Below, one piece after another: positions 28,324 to 33,771 of a stretch of 33,771 nucleotides of DNA. Within the stretch, counting starts at the first letter, position 1. The number at the start of each line of letters is the position of its first letter. The stretch covers positions 1-33,771 of the forward strand of contig CAUJEC010000018.1 of NCBI GenBank assembly GCA_963169245.1, read 5' to 3'. Under the pieces are notes generated by a model, which had not been told where the DNA came from, searched no databases, and saw nothing but the letters and a program-made list of their open reading frames with translations. Position numbers and translations under genes: made by a program. This stretch comes from Actinomycetota bacterium (lineage in GTDB: Bacteria; Actinomycetota; Acidimicrobiia; Acidimicrobiales; Microtrichaceae).

Positions 28324-29220
28324 TCAGGTCGTGGGCTCGAGCGATTTCAGGTTGAGCTCGGAGGTCTCGCGAATATTTGCTGGACCTCTCAGGTTGATTT
28401 CTCGAACGATCTTGACAGGCAGCCAGTCATCAACTGCCATCCAGATGGTCTCGGACCACGGCCCAGATACCTTGCCAGATGCCACATAGTTGATCGCTAC
28501 GGGCCGTGCCTGCACAGCGGTTCCTCCGACATCGATCGCCTCGGGCGCCCCTACGGTCAGTGAGCCGGTCATATCGGCGTTGACCTCCATAGGGCCCCCA
28601 CCGAGCACGAGCGAACACTTGATGTCCGACAGGTTCGCACCCTCGCTAATCACTAGTTCCGGGTCACAGGTCAGAGTCGCCACAGGGTTTGCCGGACCCA
28701 TCTTCATCTGCATCGTATGCGCTGCGATTCGCAGTTGGTTCACTGCCTTGTCCCCCTTGCCGGAGACCGACGCACAGTAGGTGGTCTTCTCAATGTGTTC
28801 TGCCAGCAGACTCAGTTCGTAGTCAAAGCACTTTTCGACCGACCCCGTATCGACACCCGAAGCCTTGTCGGCTTTTGCAGTGGTGGTAGTCGACCCATCA
28901 GCGGCAGCCGCTGGTTCCTTCACGCTTGCAACGATCTCGGTCGGAAAGATCCTGGTATCAGCGGGGAATGGGCCCAGCTTGACCTCTTCCTGACCGACGG
29001 CAGCAAACGTATAAACCCCCTTGGCCGGTATGGACACCGGCTGTTGGACCTCGCCGGACTTCTCATCCGACTTCGACTCATCCGACTTCGACGAGCCTTG
29101 TCTGAAGTCCTTTACGGCGTCATGCTTCTTGACCGCTGTTCCGCCGCGAGGCCATACCACGACTGCTATGACCACAGCGAGGATCACCACAACCGGAATC
29201 ACGAAGAGCTTCTTGTTCAT
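28324..29220 (-). CDS. Hypothetical membrane-anchored secreted protein
   Basis: MNKKLFVIPVVVILAVVIAVVVWPRGG signal anchor, charged linker, then a predicted extracellular domain; starts 1 bp after the upstream methyltransferase stop. Confidence 0.7.
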   Translation of the reverse strand: MNKKLFVIPVVVILAVVIAVVVWPRGGTAVKKHDAVKDFRQGSSKSDESKSDEKSGEVQQPVSIPAKGVYTFAAVGQEEVKLGPFPADTRIFPTEIVASVKEPAAAADGSTTTTAKADKASGVDTGSVEKCFDYELSLLAEHIEKTTYCASVSGKGDKAVNQLRIAAHTMQMKMGPANPVATLTCDPELVISEGANLSDIKCSLVLGGGPMEVNADMTGSLTVGAPEAIDVGGTAVQARPVAINYVASGKVSGPWSETIWMAVDDWLPVKIVREINLRGPANIRETSELNLKSLEPTT

Positions 29221-29221
29221 C

Positions 29222-30061
29222 TCAGGCAACCCGCTCCGCGCTGATCATCACGGCTTCGAGCACGTCATCATTACCGCTCATCGCCCTGCGCATCGAGATG
29301 ACCCGCGACCGGGCCTCGCTGTCGGAGAGAACACGCAGCGCGAACTTTGCGGCGCCGACCATGCCCTCGTCGGCAATGAGGCGCCTCGGCTCCAGAAGGT
29401 GCAGCGGTGCGGTCTCATGAGCCGTCACCCGGAATCCATTGTTGGAGAGAAGGTCCTTCCACTCTTCTTCACCGAGCGGGCTCACATGGACCTTGATCGC
29501 CGAGCGCAGTTCCTCGGTCACCCGCTCTCGATCCGCGTTGGAGACCCCGGATCGGAACGCCACCTCGTGTATCGCCATCCGACCGCCGGGACGGAGAATA
29601 CGGCGCAACTCGGCCACGATCCGCTCCTTCTGCGATGTCGGCTGCATAGTCAGGTACGCCTCACCGAACGCCACGTCAGCAGATTCGTCATCGAGACCAG
29701 TGTCTGCGGCGGTTCCCTGCACTACCGACCGGTTGGGGCCGGCAGCGAGCATCGCGACACGCTCGACCGCCACCGGGTCACGGTCCACTCCCCTGTAGCT
29801 CTTAGGACTGCGGTCCAGGATCAGCTGAGTCGTTGCACCAAGACCGGGCGCGAGTTCGACGACGTCGTCACCCCGCTTAATGTCCACCGCTGCGAGCAGT
29901 TTGGCTGTCAGTTCCACTCCCCCAGGACGCAGAATCCGCTTGCCCAGCCGTGCAAGCAGCCAGTGCCCAGCCATTCGGTCCGCGTCGACCCCTTCTGCGG
30001 GTAGGCGATCAGCTGTCCTTATCGTCCCAACAGTCTCTGTAGACCCATCGGTGGCATCCAT
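29222..30061 (-). CDS. Class I SAM-dependent methyltransferase
   Basis: DDVVELAPGLGATTQLIL (motif I), YRGVDRDPVAVERV, LRRILRPGGRMAIHEV. Confidence 0.88.
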   Translation of the reverse strand: MDATDGSTETVGTIRTADRLPAEGVDADRMAGHWLLARLGKRILRPGGVELTAKLLAAVDIKRGDDVVELAPGLGATTQLILDRSPKSYRGVDRDPVAVERVAMLAAGPNRSVVQGTAADTGLDDESADVAFGEAYLTMQPTSQKERIVAELRRILRPGGRMAIHEVAFRSGVSNADRERVTEELRSAIKVHVSPLGEEEWKDLLSNNGFRVTAHETAPLHLLEPRRLIADEGMVGAAKFALRVLSDSEARSRVISMRRAMSGNDDVLEAVMISAERVA

Positions 30062-30086
30062 CGGGAACCCCTATCAATCGTGAGTG

Positions 30087-30100
30087 TTAGGTAACCCTAA
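30087..30100. promoter_or_regulatory. Palindromic TTAGGTAACCCTAA, iron-box-like candidate operator
   Basis: TTAGG-TAAC-CCTAA inverted repeat 26 bp upstream of the methyltransferase start. Confidence 0.35.
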
Positions 30101-30148
30101 TTCTCAAGTGTCGGGGTGTGCAACAGGGACCGCCAGCGGCGTGTCGGG

Positions 30149-30436
30149 TCAGTGGGCTGCGAACTCCGGGTGCTGCTTCTCCCAGTTCTCCTGGTGCAGG
30201 TTGTAGAGCGCCATGCCAGCCATCAGACCGAATCCCGGTCCGCCGAACAGAGCGGTGAAGAAAGCCACCGAGAGCCCACCGACCCAGGAACCCATGAACA
30301 GAGCGAGAGGGATTCCGACGCCGAAGAACATGACACACCATGTGGTGGCGATGGATCGGATGATTGACTTTCGCATGTCTGGGCGACCGGACTGGTCAAT
30401 ACCCGATGCTGAATCTGCAACTGACTGGGATGCCAT
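30149..30436 (-). CDS. Small hypothetical membrane protein
   Basis: 95 aa with two hydrophobic segments (ATTWCVMFFGVGIPLALFMGSWVGGLSVAFFTALFGGPGFGLMAGMALY). Confidence 0.55.
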   Translation of the reverse strand: MASQSVADSASGIDQSGRPDMRKSIIRSIATTWCVMFFGVGIPLALFMGSWVGGLSVAFFTALFGGPGFGLMAGMALYNLHQENWEKQHPEFAAH

Positions 30437-30603
30437 ACGTCCCCAATCTATACCGAAGCACGCTCAGCTTCGTACCTGACAGCCGTCACAGCGTCAAGTG
30501 CCCCATGAACCCGCTGCCCGGCTAGGTCCGCGAAACCCCATGGCCATGGCTGATGACAGTGCCGATAACCTGCTCTGAGCCAATCCACGCGATCGAACCG
30601 GAC

Positions 30604-31821
30604 ATGAAGACACTCCAGCAGTCGACAAAGCTACAGAACGTCGTATACGAGATCAGGGGCCCCGCCAACGCCGAAGCCGCAAGGCTCGAAGCCGAGGGGC
30701 ACCGGATCATGAAGCTGAACATCGGCAGCCCTGCCCCGTTCGGATTCGATGCGCCTGACGAGATCGTGCGAGACATGATCGCTCAACTGCCTGATGCGGC
30801 GGGGTACTCCGAGTCGAAGGGCATCCTCTCGGCCCGCCGAGCCGTCGTCGCCCGCTACCAACTCGTTGCTGGATTCCCAGACATGGATGTCGACGACATC
30901 TACCTAGGCAACGGTGTCTCGGAGCTGATCATCATGACGATGCAGGCGCTCCTCGATGACGGCGACGAGGTGCTCATCCCGACGCCCGACTATCCCCTCT
31001 GGACCGCAGCGGTGAGTCTCTCTGGAGGAACTCCGGTCCACTATCGAACCGACGAGTCCGATGAGTGGAACCCTTCGATCGAGGACATCGAAGCCAAGAT
31101 CACGCCGCGCACCAAGGCCCTTGTGGTCATCAATCCGAACAACCCGACCGGAGCGGTCTACAAGCGCGACGTGCTCACGAAACTCGTCGACCTCGCCCGC
31201 GAGCATCAACTTCTGTTGCTCGCGGATGAGATCTATGACCGAATCCTCTACGACGATGCGGAACACATCTCGATCGCGACCCTTGCGCCCGATCTTCTCT
31301 GCCTCACCTTCAACGGACTCTCCAAGACCTACCGGGTGGCCGGGTTCAGATCCGGGTGGCTGGCGGTCAGCGGTCCAAAGGCCCACGCCTCGAGCTTCCT
31401 CGAAGGAGTGGATCTCTTGGCATCCTCGCGGCTCTGTCCCAACGTTCCGGGTCAGCATGCGGTCCAAGCCGCGCTCAGTGGCCACCAGAGCATCGAGGCG
31501 CTTATCCGTCCCGGCGGTCGTCTATATGCCCAACGGGACGCCGCTGTTGACGGTTTGAATTCGATTCCCGGAGTCAGTTGCGTCCGCCCCAAGGGAGCGC
31601 TCTACGCCTTCGCACGCCTCGACCCCGAGGTGCACGAGATCCATGACGACTCGAAGTTCGTACTGGATCTGCTGATACAGGAGAAGCTGCTGGTCGTCCA
31701 GGGCACAGGATTCAACTGGCCTGAACCGGACCATTTCCGTATCGTCACGCTTCCCTCGGTGGACGACCTGAAGATCGCCATCGAACGCATCGGCAATTTC
31801 CTGGCGAGCTACCGCCAATAG
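30604..31821 (+). CDS. PLP-dependent class I aminotransferase (AlaA-like)
   Basis: YEIRGPANAEAARLEAEGHRIMKLNIGSPAPFGFDAP, VVINPNNPTGAVY, LLADEIYDRILYDD, FNGLSKTYRVAGFRSGWL. Confidence 0.92.
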   Translation: MKTLQQSTKLQNVVYEIRGPANAEAARLEAEGHRIMKLNIGSPAPFGFDAPDEIVRDMIAQLPDAAGYSESKGILSARRAVVARYQLVAGFPDMDVDDIYLGNGVSELIIMTMQALLDDGDEVLIPTPDYPLWTAAVSLSGGTPVHYRTDESDEWNPSIEDIEAKITPRTKALVVINPNNPTGAVYKRDVLTKLVDLAREHQLLLLADEIYDRILYDDAEHISIATLAPDLLCLTFNGLSKTYRVAGFRSGWLAVSGPKAHASSFLEGVDLLASSRLCPNVPGQHAVQAALSGHQSIEALIRPGGRLYAQRDAAVDGLNSIPGVSCVRPKGALYAFARLDPEVHEIHDDSKFVLDLLIQEKLLVVQGTGFNWPEPDHFRIVTLPSVDDLKIAIERIGNFLASYRQ

Positions 31822-31936
31822 ACGCCGGAGCCCAGCCGTCCGTAGCCCAACCGGCCTCGGGCAGCATCTCCAGCCACATGACTCCGGGCTCGGCTATCCA
31901 CCGCTACTGAAACGCCGCTCCCCAGCTATCCCACGC

Positions 31937-32371
31937 TCAGCGAGCCGCCGGCTCCAGGAGAACCACTGGAATCTCTCGCCCGGCACGATCCTGGTACCCG
32001 TCGTAGTACTTGTAGACCTTCGTGATCCTTGGCCACAGGCGCTCTCGTTCCTCTGGATTCGCGACCCGGGCGATCATGGGCTCCGCCGGACGCCGACGTC
32101 GCGAAACGCCAACATTGGGATCGGCGCTCAGATTCAGGAACCACGCCGGGTTCTTGGTGTCGCCTCCCCTCGATGCGATTACCACGATTGCATCCCCATC
32201 CTTAATAGGGGATGTCAGCAGGACGGTTCGTTCCGCTCCCGACTTGCGCCCTGTTGTTGTCAGAGCAATGACTTCCATTCCAAGCAGACGCCACCCGAAG
32301 CGCCCACGACTCGCTTTGAGAACGAACCGATGAGTTCGGTTGAGAATCTGAAACTTGCGATCACCCTTCAT
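31937..32371 (-). CDS. Nitroreductase/deazaflavin (F420)-dependent oxidoreductase, Ddn-like
   Basis: IALTTTGRKSGAERTVLLTSPIKDGDAIVVIASRGGDTKNPAWFLNLSADPNVGV, Ddn-family signature. Confidence 0.9.
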   Translation of the reverse strand: MKGDRKFQILNRTHRFVLKASRGRFGWRLLGMEVIALTTTGRKSGAERTVLLTSPIKDGDAIVVIASRGGDTKNPAWFLNLSADPNVGVSRRRRPAEPMIARVANPEERERLWPRITKVYKYYDGYQDRAGREIPVVLLEPAAR

Positions 32372-32447
32372 CTGGAACCTTCACTGCCAATCCCGGCCCC
32401 ACCCGACAATGCTCCGCCTGGGCTCGCCCTGAGCTCACGCTGCTCGG

Positions 32448-32477
32448 GCTCTGCTCTGCCCTGCTCTGCTCTATTCT
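32448..32477. repeat. Pentanucleotide microsatellite (GCTCT)~6
   Basis: GCTCT GCTCT GCCCT GCTCT GCTCT ATTCT. Confidence 0.6.
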
Positions 32478-32514
32478 GCAATGCAATGCGATCCGGAACT
32501 CAGTCATTGCACTG

Positions 32515-33366
32515 TCAATCACGTCCCTCGCCTTTCGGGGCTCGACCAGTTCCTGGTGGTCCGGCGAATGCCTGCGCAATCTCGGTCCACCTACGGGCGT
32601 CATCACCGACAGTCACGATCCTCAGATCATCGAGATGTCGTCGACGGGTGACCAAGAGGCAGAAGTCAAGAACGCACCCAGTGACGGACTGCTCGGCATC
32701 CTCGGGGCCGAACGAAAGGATCTGCTCGGACTGATCGACTCCAACCTTCGGGAGGCTCAACTCAACCCGAAACTCCTGAGCCGGTGGTTCGATACCGTTC
32801 GAGAGGTAGGCGAAGTCGCGAGTCCGTACACCCAGATGGGCAATGTGTCTGAGACGGGGGGTGGCTCTGGGCTCCACTCCGATGGCGTCTCGGATGTCCT
32901 GGCCGTGCGCCCAAGTCTCCATGAGCCTTGCAGTGGCCATCGAGATCACCGACATCGACGGGCCAAACCATGGGACTCGGGCTGACCGACCCTTGTCCCG
33001 CATCGCCTGTTGAAGGTGAGTCCTAGCGGTGGTCCATCGGCTGAGCACGAACGGAAAATCGCCGCGGCCCCCCTCGAGAGCGTTGTCGTCGACGAAGTTC
33101 TCGACGTCACCGGCAGAGGCCTCGTTCAGTAGACGGTTCAACCACTCGGTGAACTCGTCGGGCTCCATTACGGCCTTCAGTGCAACCTCATCGGTCCACT
33201 TGAGGTGACCAATCGTCGTGCGGATGTCCCAGCCCTCAGCCGGCGTCGCCGCCGAGAGTTGTCGGTCGCTGAGCCACTCGACAGTCGAGGAGAGTTCGTC
33301 TGCCTCATCATTGAGATCCTTCAGCAGCTCAATGAATTCGTCGTCGGCGTCAACCACTGAACACAC
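32515..33366 (-). CDS. TIGR03084-like / maleylpyruvate isomerase-type (DinB-fold) metal-binding protein
   Basis: EGWDIRTTIGHLKWTDEVAL, MATARLMETWAHGQDIRDAIG, GHLxxxD and THAHGQDI-like metal ligands. Confidence 0.8.
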   Translation of the reverse strand: MCSVVDADDEFIELLKDLNDEADELSSTVEWLSDRQLSAATPAEGWDIRTTIGHLKWTDEVALKAVMEPDEFTEWLNRLLNEASAGDVENFVDDNALEGGRGDFPFVLSRWTTARTHLQQAMRDKGRSARVPWFGPSMSVISMATARLMETWAHGQDIRDAIGVEPRATPRLRHIAHLGVRTRDFAYLSNGIEPPAQEFRVELSLPKVGVDQSEQILSFGPEDAEQSVTGCVLDFCLLVTRRRHLDDLRIVTVGDDARRWTEIAQAFAGPPGTGRAPKGEGRD

Positions 33367-33420
33367 CCCCTCATGAGATCTCCGCCACCCAACGCAGCGG
33401 CACGTGAGTATTCGTCGACA

Positions 33421-33714
33421 TCAGTCGGCCCGGCCAGAGGAGTCCTGGATCAGGTCGGCAACCTCTGCGACCTCAAGCATCTTCCGCACCAGATGCGTCG
33501 GATTCTCCACTACCAGCCCACCTCCATTGGACCGCCGCCTCTGCGACTCCTCGACCAGTACCTTCACGCCCGTTGAGTCGATGAATCGCACTTCGGAACA
33601 GTCGAGATGGACAACAGCGTCCGCATCGATCTCGAACAGTTCGCCAGCGAAGCGCTCGGCTGTTGCCGGGTCGATTTCTGGTGGTGCAAGCAGTCGAACC
33701 AAACCTGGACTCAT
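33421..33714 (-). CDS. STAS domain protein (anti-sigma factor antagonist-like)
   Basis: DADAVVHLDCSEVRFIDSTGVKVLVEESQRRR, STAS signature with DSTG phospho-acceptor loop. Confidence 0.85.
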   Translation of the reverse strand: MSPGLVRLLAPPEIDPATAERFAGELFEIDADAVVHLDCSEVRFIDSTGVKVLVEESQRRRSNGGGLVVENPTHLVRKMLEVAEVADLIQDSSGRAD

Positions 33715-33771
33715 ATCCGGCTCACCTTAGCCGTCGACCCCAAACCAGAACGCTCACAGGAACACCCGACC

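Noticed and set aside
29021-30004. 327-aa + strand ORF opposite the methyltransferase and secreted protein
   Set aside because: Shadow ORF spanning two supported minus-strand genes; no motifs.

Overview
GC-rich actinobacterial chromosome segment (gene content suggests Acidimicrobiia or a relative; this is inference). It holds about 26 credible protein genes plus one unlisted 36-aa membrane microprotein. I saw no rRNA, CRISPR array, transposase or convincing tRNA. Order: enoyl-CoA hydratase (truncated at the left edge), two small membrane proteins, a compact type VII secretion-like locus (WXG100 protein, EccC/EssC-like triple-ATPase, convergent FHA protein), MGH-like glycosidase divergent from a GT4 glycosyltransferase, Apd1-like sucrase/ferredoxin, TetR regulator, inorganic pyrophosphatase, YihY/BrkB, MacB-type ABC/FtsX exporter, glutamate dehydrogenase, an alkaline-phosphatase-superfamily phosphodiesterase, Rrf2 regulator, heterodimeric ABC exporter, lipoprotein penicillin-acylase-like Ntn hydrolase, RIC/YtfE-type di-iron protein, methyltransferase, aminotransferase, Ddn-like oxidoreductase, TIGR03084-like protein and a STAS protein. 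The most striking observation is that the phosphodiesterase (18180-19685, -) has its catalytic motifs in circularly permuted order: the last metal-binding His motif (GQHG) and the C-terminal subdomain lie N-terminal to the nucleophile domain. Also notable are a homopolymer G/C element with terminal inverted repeats (27844-28004), several clean palindromic operators, a 14-bp inverted repeat wrapped around the stop codon of the permuted gene, and the minimal T7SS-like locus.
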